Shown piece by piece: positions 26,105 to 35,140 of a stretch of DNA of 64,000 bases. Under the pieces are notes generated by a model. That model made no database searches, was not told where the DNA came from, and worked only from the letters and a program-made list of their open reading frames with translations. Numbering within the stretch: position 1 is the first letter of the stretch; each line of letters begins with the position of its first letter. The stretch spans positions 62,001 through 126,000 of the forward strand of contig NZ_UTKY01000024.1 in assembly GCF_900583165.1 (NCBI RefSeq), in the 5' to 3' direction. The translations under genes were made by a program, and so were the position numbers. This DNA is from Pseudomonas viridiflava (GTDB lineage Bacteria > Pseudomonadota > Gammaproteobacteria > Pseudomonadales > Pseudomonadaceae).

Positions 26105-27603
26105 TAGCCCATATCCTTGAGCAGCGGCGAGCCCGCGCCCATATAGGTCGGGATGCCACGCAATACACCCTGGAAGTTGTTCAATGGCTCGCCCACCGTC
26201 ATCCCGCGGCTGCCGATCCGGTATTCCCGGATCGTCGACTCGTGCGAGCCGGTACGTTTCTTGATGATCGAAATGGCGCGGCGTACTTCACCGACGGCTT
26301 CGAAGTAACGCAGCAGGATGACGGTGTCGGCCAGGTAGGTAATGTCCACTGGCGCCTGCATATCACCCACCAAGCCATGCTGGGCAACGGTCATGAAAGT
26401 TGCCGCGCCACGGCGGTTGAGGTACAGCAGCAGTTCATGCATATGCAGGATCAGCGCGTTTTCTTCCGGCATCGCAGCCTGGTAGCCGTTGATGCTGTCG
26501 ATCACCACGGTTTTGATGCCAGCGTCATCCACACAACGGCGTACACGGTGCGAGAACTCGCCAGGGGACAGCTCGGCGGCGTCCACTTGTTCGATCAACA
26601 AGTTGCCGGTGGCTTGCAATGCCGCCAGGTCGATGCCCATGTTTTTCATGCGCTCGAACAGCAAGCCCAACTCTTCATCGAAGATAAACAACGCGGCTTT
26701 TTCACCACGGGCCACAGCAGCGGCGGCGAAGATCATTGAGATCAGCGATTTACCGGTACCGGCAGGGCCCAGGATCAGGCTGCTGGAACCCGTTTCGATA
26801 CCGCCACCGAGCAACGAGTCTAGCTCGCTGATACCGCTGGTGAGGGTCTGGCGGTTGTAACCGCCTCGGTGTTCGGCCGCGACCAGGCGTGGGAACACAT
26901 GCACGCCGTCTTCCATGATGGTGAAGTCATGGAAGCCACCCCGGTATTTCTGGCCACGGTATTTCACCACGCGAACCCGGCGGCGCTCAGCGCCATAGTT
27001 GGGGGTGAGTTCTTCCAGGCGGATAACGCCGTGGGCCACGCTGTGCACGGTTTTATCGAGGGACTCGGTAGTCAGGTCGTCCAACAACAATACAGTGGCG
27101 TCGTAACGCACGAAGTAGTGCTTGATTGCCAGGATCTGCCGGCGATAGCGCAAAGAGCTTTGTGCTAACAGGCGGATTTCGGAGAGGCTATCGATGACTA
27201 CTCGGGTTGGTTTGACGCGCTCAACCACTTCAAAAATCTGCCGCGTCGCTTCGCCCAGTTCCAAGTCAGAGGAGTAGAGCAGGCTTTGCTGGTGATCGGC
27301 ATTGAGCAGACTTTCCGGCGGGGTCAGTTCAAAGATGTGGATGTTGTCGTCCAAGTCCCAGCCATGGGACTTGGCACCCTGGCGCAACTCACGCTCGGTT
27401 TCCGACAGCGTGATATACAGCGAGCGTTCGCCATTGCGAGCCCCCGCCTGGAGAAAGTGCAGAGCGACCGTGGTTTTACCCGTACCGGGCTCACCTTCAA
27501 GCAAGAACAGATGGCTGCGCGATAGACCGCCGGCAAGAATGTCATCGAGGCCTTCGATGCCGGTGGCTGCTTTTTCACTGAACTGCGCGTTGGATGTAGA
27601 CAA
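26104..27603 (-). CDS. KaiC-like double-domain ATPase
   Basis: A 499-residue RecA-fold protein with two KaiC domains. Walker A motifs are at 37-45 (GEPGTGKTT) and 279-286 (GPAGTGKS). Compared with cyanobacterial KaiC, the paired catalytic glutamates read Ser67-Glu68 in the first domain and Glu310-Glu311 in the second. The segment that aligns with the phosphorylation pair Ser431/Thr432 reads Thr422-Tyr423 (DITYLADTVILLRYFE). The tail (REYRIGSRGMTVG) is kept. In cyanobacteria KaiC works with KaiA and KaiB; neither is encoded in this window. The gene follows a TPR/HEAT gene after 143 bases and is fused by stop/start overlap to a histidine kinase, so an input to that kinase is the likely role. 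Confidence 0.9.
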   Translation of the reverse strand: MSTSNAQFSEKAATGIEGLDDILAGGLSRSHLFLLEGEPGTGKTTVALHFLQAGARNGERSLYITLSETERELRQGAKSHGWDLDDNIHIFELTPPESLLNADHQQSLLYSSDLELGEATRQIFEVVERVKPTRVVIDSLSEIRLLAQSSLRYRRQILAIKHYFVRYDATVLLLDDLTTESLDKTVHSVAHGVIRLEELTPNYGAERRRVRVVKYRGQKYRGGFHDFTIMEDGVHVFPRLVAAEHRGGYNRQTLTSGISELDSLLGGGIETGSSSLILGPAGTGKSLISMIFAAAAVARGEKAALFIFDEELGLLFERMKNMGIDLAALQATGNLLIEQVDAAELSPGEFSHRVRRCVDDAGIKTVVIDSINGYQAAMPEENALILHMHELLLYLNRRGAATFMTVAQHGLVGDMQAPVDITYLADTVILLRYFEAVGEVRRAISIIKKRTGSHESTIREYRIGSRGMTVGEPLNNFQGVLRGIPTYMGAGSPLLKDMG

Positions 27604-27746
27604 GGAGTGCCCTCAAGTCACTGGCAAATAGAGGAGCGCACCGTGTTGGCGCGCCATATTCACTTGACCGTAGCGCCCGGCGGCGGTTCAACGGTTCGTA
27701 ATATTTGTACAGCGTAGGGCGAGGTTTACAAGAATTTGTGCAGCAG

Positions 27747-28805
27747 TTACAGGCCTTGCTGCAATGCGGGATCATCCGGATTCTGCTGCTCAAGCTGCGC
27801 AAGCAGCACTTGAACATTCTGCAACTGGCCGCTTTCGGTCCAATAATTAACCAGCAATACCCGTGCCTTGCGATTGGCGGGATGACGCTGGATGATTTCT
27901 TCCAGCTGGCGCTGGGCGGCCTCCAGCTCATGCTGGGCGTGCAGGGTGGTGGCCAGGTCGTAGCGGTAATCCTGATTGTCCGGCTCCAGCTCTACCGCTT
28001 TTGACAGACCCAGCAGGGCGTACGGCCGTTCGCCATGGTGCAGCAACCACATGCCCAATGCATGTTGCAGGTAGGCCGACTCGGGGTGGGCCGCCAACTG
28101 ACGGGCCAAGAGTTGGCGCGAGTCCTCGGACTTGCCTTGCTTGTCCAGCAACTCGATTTGGGCGACCACGGCTTGCAGGTTGTCCGGCTCCAGGCGCATG
28201 GCCTGTTCCAGGGCATTCTGCGCCTCAGGGAGCAATGCACTGTGAATATACAGACGCGCCCGCTGGATCCAGTTTTCGGCGGTTTCGGGTTGCGCCTTAA
28301 GGTACTTCACGAACTCATCGAGCACCTGCTGCAGGGGCCCGAAATACAAACCCAGGGTATCGGGCGACAGACCCAGCAAGGCGTTAGCGGCGGCGAAGCG
28401 CACGCTTTGTTCGGGATCATCCAGGGCAGGGCCCAGCAACAGCGTGCGCTGGCCGGAGGGCACCAGGCCGACGATGCTGTGGATCGCGGCTTCGCGCACC
28501 CGCGGAGCGTCGCTGGCCAAGTCTTTGTCTGCGAGCTTTAACGCCTGTGGGCTGGGGTAGTTGGGCAATTCCGCATGCAATGCGGCGCGACGTTCAGGCG
28601 AAAGATCCGGCCGGCCCAATTGCTGATACAACACCCGCGCCGCACCGGGCTCGCCGTTGCGCGCTTGTTTCAAGGCTTTTGAATAACCATGGGCAATCGT
28701 GGCCGGCACATTCACCGGGGTGGAGCGGGTGAAATACCAAACGATCAATACAACAAACAACAGGGCGCACAGGCCGATGATGGAGTAACGGCGTGACTTT
28801 GACAT
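27747..28805 (-). CDS. Membrane-anchored TPR/HEAT-repeat protein
   Basis: A 352-residue protein with one N-terminal membrane segment (residues 8-26). A helical region with HEAT-like repeats follows (about 85-150; LASDAPRVREAAIHSIVGLV and DDPEQSVRFAAANALLGL), and then several tetratricopeptide repeats (about 175-345). It probably acts as a scaffold with the repeats in the periplasm. It lies upstream of the kaiC-like gene on the same strand and may share its promoter, but the 143-base gap leaves this open. Confidence 0.82.
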   Translation of the reverse strand: MSKSRRYSIIGLCALLFVVLIVWYFTRSTPVNVPATIAHGYSKALKQARNGEPGAARVLYQQLGRPDLSPERRAALHAELPNYPSPQALKLADKDLASDAPRVREAAIHSIVGLVPSGQRTLLLGPALDDPEQSVRFAAANALLGLSPDTLGLYFGPLQQVLDEFVKYLKAQPETAENWIQRARLYIHSALLPEAQNALEQAMRLEPDNLQAVVAQIELLDKQGKSEDSRQLLARQLAAHPESAYLQHALGMWLLHHGERPYALLGLSKAVELEPDNQDYRYDLATTLHAQHELEAAQRQLEEIIQRHPANRKARVLLVNYWTESGQLQNVQVLLAQLEQQNPDDPALQQGL

Positions 28806-28870
28806 GCAGGCGTCCGAACGATCACAAAGCCGCCAGCTTCGACCAGACCACGGCGAGTGTCAAACCCGTA

Positions 28871-29764
28871 TCAGGTGAGCACATAGTCGACGGGCTCCAG
28901 GGCGGGAGGCAGGTCGATTTCACCGAGGGCGGCGAGCATCTCGCGCTCCAGGGTGCGCACGATGGCATTGCATGGCAGGTCGTTTTCGTCAAAACCGAAC
29001 GGGTCTTCGAGGTCATCGCCGATCTCATCCAGGCCAAAGAAGGTGTAACTGACGATGGCAGTGAACACCGGGGTGAGCCAGCCCAACGGTTCAGCCATGG
29101 CAAACGGCAGCAGGATGCAGAACAGATAAATGGTGCGGTGCAGCAGCAAGGTGTAAGGGAAGGGCAGCGGCATGCTTTTGATGCGCTCGCAGGAAGCCTG
29201 CACCTGGCTGAGGCTGACCAAACGGGCTTCCCACTGGGTGTAGCGCCACTCACTGATCACACCCTGCTCGGCCAGTGCTGAAAACCGCGCCCCGACTTTT
29301 TGCAGCACGTTATCGGGGAGGTTCGGATGGCCTGCGTCCACGCCGATCCAGGGCTTGATGGCCTGGGCCTCATCCTCAAGGCGCAACCTTGCAATCAAGC
29401 CGTGGGCAAACCCGCATAACCCGCGCAATAGACCTGCACGTTCCGGTGAGTCGCCAAGCACCTGGGTTTCGCGGGCCAGCGAGCGCACGTCGATAATCAT
29501 TTGGCCCAGTTGCTTGCGACCTTCCCACCAACGGTCATAGCAGGCGTTGTTGCGGAAACTCATGAAGATCGACAGCGACAGGCCCAGCAGCGTGAACGGC
29601 GTGGCGTTGACCTTGGAGAAATAGGCGGGGTGCAGGGTTTCGACCAGCACAATCACCGAAGCCAGCAGCGTGACCATCAAGCTGCGCACGGCGATGCGCT
29701 TGGCAATCGAGCCTTTTAGGGAAAACAAGATGCCCAATAGATTGGGCTTGGGACGCACGATCAT
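28871..29764 (-). CDS. Bestrophin-family channel protein (YneE-like)
   Basis: A protein of about 297 residues in the bestrophin/UPF0187 family, bacterial homologues of pentameric anion or cation channels. It has four hydrophobic segments and the marks SFRNNACYDRWWEGRKQ near the N-terminus and FFGLDEIGDDLEDPFG near the C-terminus. The ATG at 29764 is chosen because the family begins with a short polar stretch; ATG at 29797 and 29866 are possible alternatives. It is divergent from the acyl-CoA operon. Confidence 0.85.
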   Translation of the reverse strand: MIVRPKPNLLGILFSLKGSIAKRIAVRSLMVTLLASVIVLVETLHPAYFSKVNATPFTLLGLSLSIFMSFRNNACYDRWWEGRKQLGQMIIDVRSLARETQVLGDSPERAGLLRGLCGFAHGLIARLRLEDEAQAIKPWIGVDAGHPNLPDNVLQKVGARFSALAEQGVISEWRYTQWEARLVSLSQVQASCERIKSMPLPFPYTLLLHRTIYLFCILLPFAMAEPLGWLTPVFTAIVSYTFFGLDEIGDDLEDPFGFDENDLPCNAIVRTLEREMLAALGEIDLPPALEPVDYVLT

Positions 29765-29965
29765 CAGCGGCAGGACTTCTTGGTTGGCGCAGGCCATGAG
29801 GTTAGAAGCTGGTAGGCGGGGCGTCCAATCGCTTAGGCCGACCGGTTGATCGGCGCGGTCGATCACTGGCCAAACCAGTCAGCCATATTGATGGCTTTGA
29901 CCATTGCTGACGTGGCGCGCCGGGGCGACTATCTGGACCATTCGGATAGCCCAAGGAAAATAAAA

Positions 29966-30733
29966 ATGCAGATTGAAAACAAGGTATTCCTGGTCAGCGG
30001 CGGCGCTTCCGGCCTGGGTGCCGCTACCGCAGAAATGCTGGTAGCCGCCGGGGCCAAGGTGATGCTGGTCGACCTGAACGCAGACGCCGTGGCTGCCAAG
30101 GCCAAGCAGCTGGGGGAAAACGCCCGCAGTGCGGTCGCCGATATCAGCCAGGAAGCCGCTGCCGAAGCGGCCGTTAACGCCACTGTCGCGGCCTTTGGCG
30201 GCCTGCACGGCCTGGTCAACTGCGCCGGGGTTGTGCGTGGCGAGAAGATCCTCGGCAAGAACGGCCCCCACGCGCTGGCCAGTTTTGCCCAGGTCATCAA
30301 CGTCAACCTGATCGGCAGCTTTAACCTGTTGCGCTTGGCCGCTGCGGCCATTGCCGAAACCGAGGCGAATGCCGACGGCGAGCGCGGCGTGATCATCAAT
30401 ACCGCCTCGGTCGCCGCGTTTGACGGGCAGATCGGCCAGGCGGCGTATTCGGCCTCCAAGGGTGCGATTGCCAGCCTCACCTTGCCCGCCGCCCGTGAGC
30501 TGGCGCGTTTTGGCATCCGCGTGATGACCATCGCCCCTGGCATTTTCGAAACGCCGATGATGGCGGGCATGACCCCGGAAGTTCGCGACTCTCTGGCCGC
30601 CGGCGTGCCATTCCCGCCGCGCCTGGGCAAACCCACCGAGTACGCCGCATTGGTTCGGCACATTATTGAAAACAGCATGCTCAATGGCGAGGTGATCCGT
30701 CTCGACGGCGCCTTGCGTATGGCGGCCAAGTAA
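29966..30733 (+). CDS. fadB2x: SDR-family type II 3-hydroxyacyl-CoA dehydrogenase
   Basis: A 255-residue short-chain dehydrogenase with cofactor loop GGASGLG and active-site Tyr-x-x-x-Lys (YSASKGA). The cluster context and the HSD10-like pattern ([27 protein letters not shown]) point to oxidation of 3-hydroxyacyl-CoA, including 2-methyl-3-hydroxybutyryl-CoA. In P. putida the same gene order has been named fadB2x-fadAx-...-fadB1x. The ATG at 29966 has AAGGAAAA upstream. It heads a four-gene operon with 11-12 base spacers. Confidence 0.87.
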   Translation: MQIENKVFLVSGGASGLGAATAEMLVAAGAKVMLVDLNADAVAAKAKQLGENARSAVADISQEAAAEAAVNATVAAFGGLHGLVNCAGVVRGEKILGKNGPHALASFAQVINVNLIGSFNLLRLAAAAIAETEANADGERGVIINTASVAAFDGQIGQAAYSASKGAIASLTLPAARELARFGIRVMTIAPGIFETPMMAGMTPEVRDSLAAGVPFPPRLGKPTEYAALVRHIIENSMLNGEVIRLDGALRMAAK

Positions 30734-30745
30734 GGAGTCTGTGTG

Positions 30746-31930
30746 ATGACTGATCCCATCGTAATTGTCAGCGCCGTGCGCACCCCCATGGGCGGCTTTC
30801 AGGGCGACCTCAAAGGCCTGACCGCGCCACAGCTGGGTTCTGCCGCGATCCGTGCCGCCGTCGAACGTGCCGGCATTGCCACCGACGCCGTGGATGAAGT
30901 GCTATTTGGCTGCGTGTTGCCCGCCGGCCTCGGTCAGGCACCGGCTCGCCAGGCGGCGCTGGGTGCAGGGCTGGACAAGTCAACCCGTTGCACCACCCTC
31001 AACAAAATGTGCGGCTCAGGCATGGAGGCCGCGATCCTGGCCCATGATTCGCTACTGGCCGGCAGTGTGGACGTGGTCATCGCCGGCGGCATGGAAAGCA
31101 TGTCCAACGCACCTTACCTGCTCGACCGCGCCCGCAGCGGCTATCGCATGGGCCACGGTCGCGTGCTCGACCATATGTTCCTCGACGGCCTGGAAGACGC
31201 CTACGACAAAGGCCGCCTGATGGGCACCTTTGCCGAGGACTGCGCCCAGTACAACGGCTTTTCCCGCGAAGCCCAAGACGCCTTTGCCATCGCCTCCCTG
31301 ACCCGTGCACAGGAGGCCATCGCCCATGGCTGCTTTGCCGCCGAAATTGTCCCGGTGCAGGTCACCGTGGGTAAAGAACAAAAGACCATTGAGCATGATG
31401 AGCAACCACCCAAGGCCAAGCTGGACAAGATCAGCAGTCTGAAACCGGCGTTTCGTGACGGCGGTACGGTGACGGCGGCCAATTCCAGTTCGATCTCCGA
31501 TGGTGCGGCGGCGCTGCTGCTGATGCGCCAGTCCGAAGCGCACAAGCGCGGCCTCAAGCCGTTGGCGGTGATTCATGGGCATGCGGCCTTTGCCGATGAG
31601 CCGGGGCTGTTCCCGGTGGCGCCGGTCGGGGCGATTCGCACGCTGATGACCAAGACTGGCTGGACGCTTGACGAAGTCGACCTGTTTGAGATCAACGAAG
31701 CCTTCGCCGTGGTCAGCCTGGTCACGATGAGCAAGCTGGAAATCCCCCATGCCAAGGTCAATATCCACGGCGGCGCCTGCGCCCTGGGCCATCCGATTGG
31801 CGCTTCGGGTGCGCGCATCCTCGTGACCTTGCTCTCGGCCCTGCGCCAAAACGGCCTCAAACGTGGTGTTGCCGCGATTTGCATCGGCGGCGGGGAAGCC
31901 ACGGCCATGGCCGTCGAATGCCTGTACTAA
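30746..31930 (+). CDS. fadAx: Acetyl-CoA acyltransferase (thiolase)
   Basis: A 394-residue thiolase with the three active-site elements: Cys in LNKMCGSGMEAA, His in GGACALGHPIGASG and Cys in AICIGGGEATA. It cleaves 3-ketoacyl-CoA to acetyl-CoA plus a shortened acyl-CoA. AAGGAG lies ten bases before ATG 30746; an adjacent GTG at 30743 is less likely. It is the second gene of the operon, 12 bases after the SDR. Confidence 0.93.
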   Translation: MTDPIVIVSAVRTPMGGFQGDLKGLTAPQLGSAAIRAAVERAGIATDAVDEVLFGCVLPAGLGQAPARQAALGAGLDKSTRCTTLNKMCGSGMEAAILAHDSLLAGSVDVVIAGGMESMSNAPYLLDRARSGYRMGHGRVLDHMFLDGLEDAYDKGRLMGTFAEDCAQYNGFSREAQDAFAIASLTRAQEAIAHGCFAAEIVPVQVTVGKEQKTIEHDEQPPKAKLDKISSLKPAFRDGGTVTAANSSSISDGAAALLLMRQSEAHKRGLKPLAVIHGHAAFADEPGLFPVAPVGAIRTLMTKTGWTLDEVDLFEINEAFAVVSLVTMSKLEIPHAKVNIHGGACALGHPIGASGARILVTLLSALRQNGLKRGVAAICIGGGEATAMAVECLY

Positions 31931-31942
31931 GGACTGATCACC

Positions 31943-33070
31943 ATGCTGCCCAATGACGAACACCTGCAAATCAGCGACGCGGCCCGGCAATTTGCCCAGG
32001 AGCGTCTCAAACCCTTCGCCGCCGAATGGGACCGCGAGCACCGCTTTCCCAAAGAGGCCATCGGCGAAATGGCCGAACTGGGCTTTTTCGGCATGCTGGT
32101 GCCGGAACAGTGGGGCGGTTGCGACACCGGTTACCTGGCCTATGCCATGGCCCTGGAAGAAATCGCTGCCGGCGACGGCGCCTGTTCCACCATCATGAGT
32201 GTGCACAACTCAGTAGGTTGTGTACCGATCCTGAAATTTGGCAATGACGAGCAGAAAGAGCGCTTTCTCAAGCCCCTGGCCAGCGGCGCTATGCTCGGTG
32301 CCTTTGCATTGACCGAGCCTCAGGCGGGCTCCGATGCCAGCAGCCTGAAAACCCGCGCACGTCTGGAAGGCGATCACTACGTGCTCAACGGCTGCAAACA
32401 GTTTATTACCTCCGGGCAAAACGCCGGGGTGGTGATTGTGTTTGCGGTCACCGACCCGGCAGCGGGCAAGCGCGGCATCAGCGCATTTATTGTGCCCACG
32501 GATTCGCCGGGCTACAGCGTGGCTCGGGTTGAAGACAAGCTCGGTCAGCACGCGTCCGACACCTGCCAGATCCTGTTTGAGGATGTGAAGGTGCCGGTCG
32601 CCAACCGATTGGGCGAAGAGGGCGAAGGTTATCGCATCGCCCTGGCCAACCTAGAAGGCGGTCGCGTGGGCATTGCCTCGCAAGCGGTGGGCATGGCTCG
32701 CGCCGCCTTTGAAGCCGCCCGTGACTATGCCCGTGAGCGCGAAAGTTTCGGCAAGACCATTATTGAGCACCAGGCCGTGGCCTTTCGTTTGGCCGACATG
32801 GCCACGCAAATCGCCGTCGCGCGGCAGATGGTGCATTACGCTGCTGCCCTGCGCGACAGCGGCAAGCCGGCACTGGTCGAAGCGTCCATGGCCAAGCTGT
32901 TTGCCTCGGAAATGGCCGAAAAAGTCTGTTCCGCTGCCTTGCAAACCCTGGGCGGTTACGGTTACCTGAGCGACTTCCCCCTAGAGCGGATCTACCGCGA
33001 TGTGCGGGTCTGCCAAATTTACGAAGGCACCAGCGATATCCAACGCATGGTCATCTCACGCAATCTCTAA
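31943..33070 (+). CDS. Acyl-CoA dehydrogenase
   Basis: A 375-residue flavoprotein acyl-CoA dehydrogenase. Family signatures are present: [14 protein letters not shown], the substrate-side [21 protein letters not shown], and the catalytic Glu in [15 protein letters not shown]. It introduces the 2,3 double bond in acyl-CoA, passing electrons to ETF. Third gene of the operon, 12 bases after the thiolase. The substrate is probably short or branched-chain, as the neighbours suggest. Confidence 0.93.
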   Translation: MLPNDEHLQISDAARQFAQERLKPFAAEWDREHRFPKEAIGEMAELGFFGMLVPEQWGGCDTGYLAYAMALEEIAAGDGACSTIMSVHNSVGCVPILKFGNDEQKERFLKPLASGAMLGAFALTEPQAGSDASSLKTRARLEGDHYVLNGCKQFITSGQNAGVVIVFAVTDPAAGKRGISAFIVPTDSPGYSVARVEDKLGQHASDTCQILFEDVKVPVANRLGEEGEGYRIALANLEGGRVGIASQAVGMARAAFEAARDYARERESFGKTIIEHQAVAFRLADMATQIAVARQMVHYAAALRDSGKPALVEASMAKLFASEMAEKVCSAALQTLGGYGYLSDFPLERIYRDVRVCQIYEGTSDIQRMVISRNL

Positions 33071-33081
33071 GGAGCCGATAT

Positions 33082-33855
33082 ATGAGTTACGAAACGATTT
33101 TGCTCGACATCCAGGGCCGCGTCGGGCTGATTACCCTCAACCGCCCCCAGGCCTTGAATGCCTTGAACGCGCAGCTGGTCAGCGAGCTGAACCAGGCGCT
33201 GGATAGCCTGGAAGCCAACCCTGAAATCGGCTGCATCGTCTTGACCGGCTCGAAGAAAGCCTTCGCCGCTGGCGCTGACATCAAGGAAATGGCCGAGCTG
33301 ACTTACCCGCAAATCTACCTCGACGATCTCTTCAGTGACAGTGACCGTGTGGCCAACCGCCGCAAGCCCATCATCGCCGCCGTCAATGGCTTCGCCTTGG
33401 GCGGTGGCTGCGAGCTGGCGCTGATGTGCGATTTCATCCTGGCCGGCGATGGCGCCAAGTTTGGGCAGCCGGAAATCAACCTCGGCGTACTGCCCGGCAT
33501 GGGCGGCACCCAGCGTCTCACCCGTGCGGTCGGCAAGGCCAAGGCCATGGAAATGTGCCTGACCGGGCGTTTTATCGATGCGGTCGAAGCGGAACGCTGC
33601 GGCATCGTTGCGCGCATCGTGCCGGCTGATGAGCTGTTGGAAGAAGCATTGAAAGTCGCCACCTTGATTGCCAGCAAGTCGGTGCCCATCAGCATGATGG
33701 TCAAGGAAAGCGTGAACCGGGCGTTTGAAGTGAGCCTGTCTGAAGGTGTGCGCTTTGAGCGCAGGGTATTCCATGCAGCGTTTGCCACGCTGGATCAGAA
33801 AGAAGGCATGGCGGCGTTTGTGGCCAAGCGGGCGCCTGAGTTCAAGGATAAATAA
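33082..33855 (+). CDS. fadB1x: Enoyl-CoA hydratase
   Basis: A 257-residue crotonase. The oxyanion-hole segments (AAGADIKEM and [12 protein letters not shown]) and the two catalytic glutamates (GCELALMCD and [14 protein letters not shown]) are present. It hydrates the 2-enoyl-CoA made by the dehydrogenase upstream. AAGGAG precedes the ATG. It is the last gene of the operon and is followed by a REP doublet. Confidence 0.93.
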   Translation: MSYETILLDIQGRVGLITLNRPQALNALNAQLVSELNQALDSLEANPEIGCIVLTGSKKAFAAGADIKEMAELTYPQIYLDDLFSDSDRVANRRKPIIAAVNGFALGGGCELALMCDFILAGDGAKFGQPEINLGVLPGMGGTQRLTRAVGKAKAMEMCLTGRFIDAVEAERCGIVARIVPADELLEEALKVATLIASKSVPISMMVKESVNRAFEVSLSEGVRFERRVFHAAFATLDQKEGMAAFVAKRAPEFKDK

Positions 33856-33872
33856 CGCCGATCTGGCGATCA

Positions 33873-33968
33873 AAATGTGAGAGGGGGCTTGCTCCCGATA
33901 GCGGTGGCTCAGTCACCTGATATGTTGACTGACACTCCGCATTCGCGAGCAAGCCCGCTCCCACATTT
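33873..33968. repeat. REP-type doublet (REPIN-like) between convergent genes
   Basis: The arms AAATGTGAGAGGGGGCTTGC (from 33873) and GCAAGCCCGCTCCCACATTT (to about 33967) are inverted around a centre of about 45 bases. The GGGCTTGC core is shared with the elements at 4.6 and 24.3 kb, but the flanks (TGTGAGAGG / TCCCACA) are of another subtype. It lies in the gap between the convergent fadB1x and acyl-CoA dehydrogenase genes. Confidence 0.87.
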
Positions 33969-33985
33969 GGTTGTCGCTGTGTCAG

Positions 33986-35137
33986 TTAGAGTGGGTAGTT
34001 CTTTAGTTCCCTGGCAATCACCATCCGCTGAATCTCGCTGGTACCCTCGTAGATCTGCGTGATTCGCGCATCCCGGTAGTAACGCTCCACCGGGTAATCC
34101 TCCAGATACCCATACCCGCCGTGAATCTGCATGGCTGACGAACACACCTTCTCGGCCATTTCCGAGGCAAACAGCTTGGCCTGGGATGCTTCTGACAGGC
34201 ACGGCTTGCCGGCACTGCGCAGACGGGCAGCGTGGAGGATCAACAGGCGAGCAGCATTGAGGCGGGTTTGCATATCTGCCAGCAGATTAGCCACGCTCTG
34301 ATGTTCAATGATGGCCTTGTCGAACTGCATACGATCACGGGCATAAGCGAGCGCTGCCTCAAAGGCTGCACGCGCGATGCCCAGGGCCTGGGCTGCGATG
34401 CCGATACGGCCGCCTTCCAGGTTGGACAGGGCGATCGCCAGGCCTTTGCCCCGCTCACCGAGCAGGTTGGCTTCGGGCACCGTGCATTGGTTGAGGGTGA
34501 CGGCACAGGTGTCCGAGGCGCGAATGCCCATCTTGTGTTCGGTGCGATCAACGACGAAACCCGGGGTTGAGGTGGGCACCAGGAACGCTGAGATGCCTTT
34601 TTTACCCAGCTCAGGGTCGGTCACGGCAAACACGATGGCCAATTTAGCCCGCTTGCCATTGCTGACAAACTGTTTGGCGCCATTGATTACCCACATCCCG
34701 TCGCGCAGTTCGGCACGGGTACGCAGGTTGTGGGCTTCTGAACCTGCTTGCGGTTCAGTGAGGCAGAAGCAGCCAATTGCCTGACCGCTGGCGAGTTCGG
34801 CGAGCCAGGTTTGCTTTTGTTCGTCTGAGCCGTAGTTGAGGATCGGCCCGCAACCCACTGAATTATGGATGCTCATCAGTGCGCCAGTGGCGCCATCACC
34901 GGCAGAAATCTCTTCGACAGCGAGGGCGTACGCGACGTAATCGACGTAGGTGCCGCCCCATTCTTCTGGTACCACCATGCCCAGCAGGCCGAGCTCACCC
35001 ATCTTGGCCACCAGGGCGTCATCGATCCAGCCGGCTTTTTCCCAGGCTTGGGCGTGAGGGGCTATTTCACCACGGGCGAAGTCGCGAGCCATGTCGCGAA
35101 TCATGACTTGTTCTTCTGTATATTCAATATCTTGCAT
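33986..35137 (-). CDS. Acyl-CoA dehydrogenase, isobutyryl/short-branched-chain type
   Basis: A 383-residue acyl-CoA dehydrogenase with [36 protein letters not shown] and the catalytic Glu in [16 protein letters not shown]. It begins four bases after the stop of the 3-hydroxyisobutyryl-CoA hydrolase gene, so the two form an operon. That pairing suggests isobutyryl- or 2-methylbutyryl-CoA as substrate (valine and isoleucine breakdown); this is inference from context. Confidence 0.92.
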   Translation of the reverse strand: MQDIEYTEEQVMIRDMARDFARGEIAPHAQAWEKAGWIDDALVAKMGELGLLGMVVPEEWGGTYVDYVAYALAVEEISAGDGATGALMSIHNSVGCGPILNYGSDEQKQTWLAELASGQAIGCFCLTEPQAGSEAHNLRTRAELRDGMWVINGAKQFVSNGKRAKLAIVFAVTDPELGKKGISAFLVPTSTPGFVVDRTEHKMGIRASDTCAVTLNQCTVPEANLLGERGKGLAIALSNLEGGRIGIAAQALGIARAAFEAALAYARDRMQFDKAIIEHQSVANLLADMQTRLNAARLLILHAARLRSAGKPCLSEASQAKLFASEMAEKVCSSAMQIHGGYGYLEDYPVERYYRDARITQIYEGTSEIQRMVIARELKNYPL

Positions 35138-35140
35138 GGC

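Noticed and set aside
26104..28805. Search for a kaiA or kaiB gene around the KaiC-like ATPase
   Set aside because: No frame of about 90-110 codons with a KaiB thioredoxin-like pattern was seen. All gaps here are under 150 bases.
31052..32206. 384-codon frame antisense to the thiolase and acyl-CoA dehydrogenase
   Set aside because: Shadow of the sense genes; no family pattern.
4601..33968. REP doublets considered as CRISPR repeats
   Set aside because: They are single inverted pairs far apart, without regularly spaced direct repeats or cas genes.
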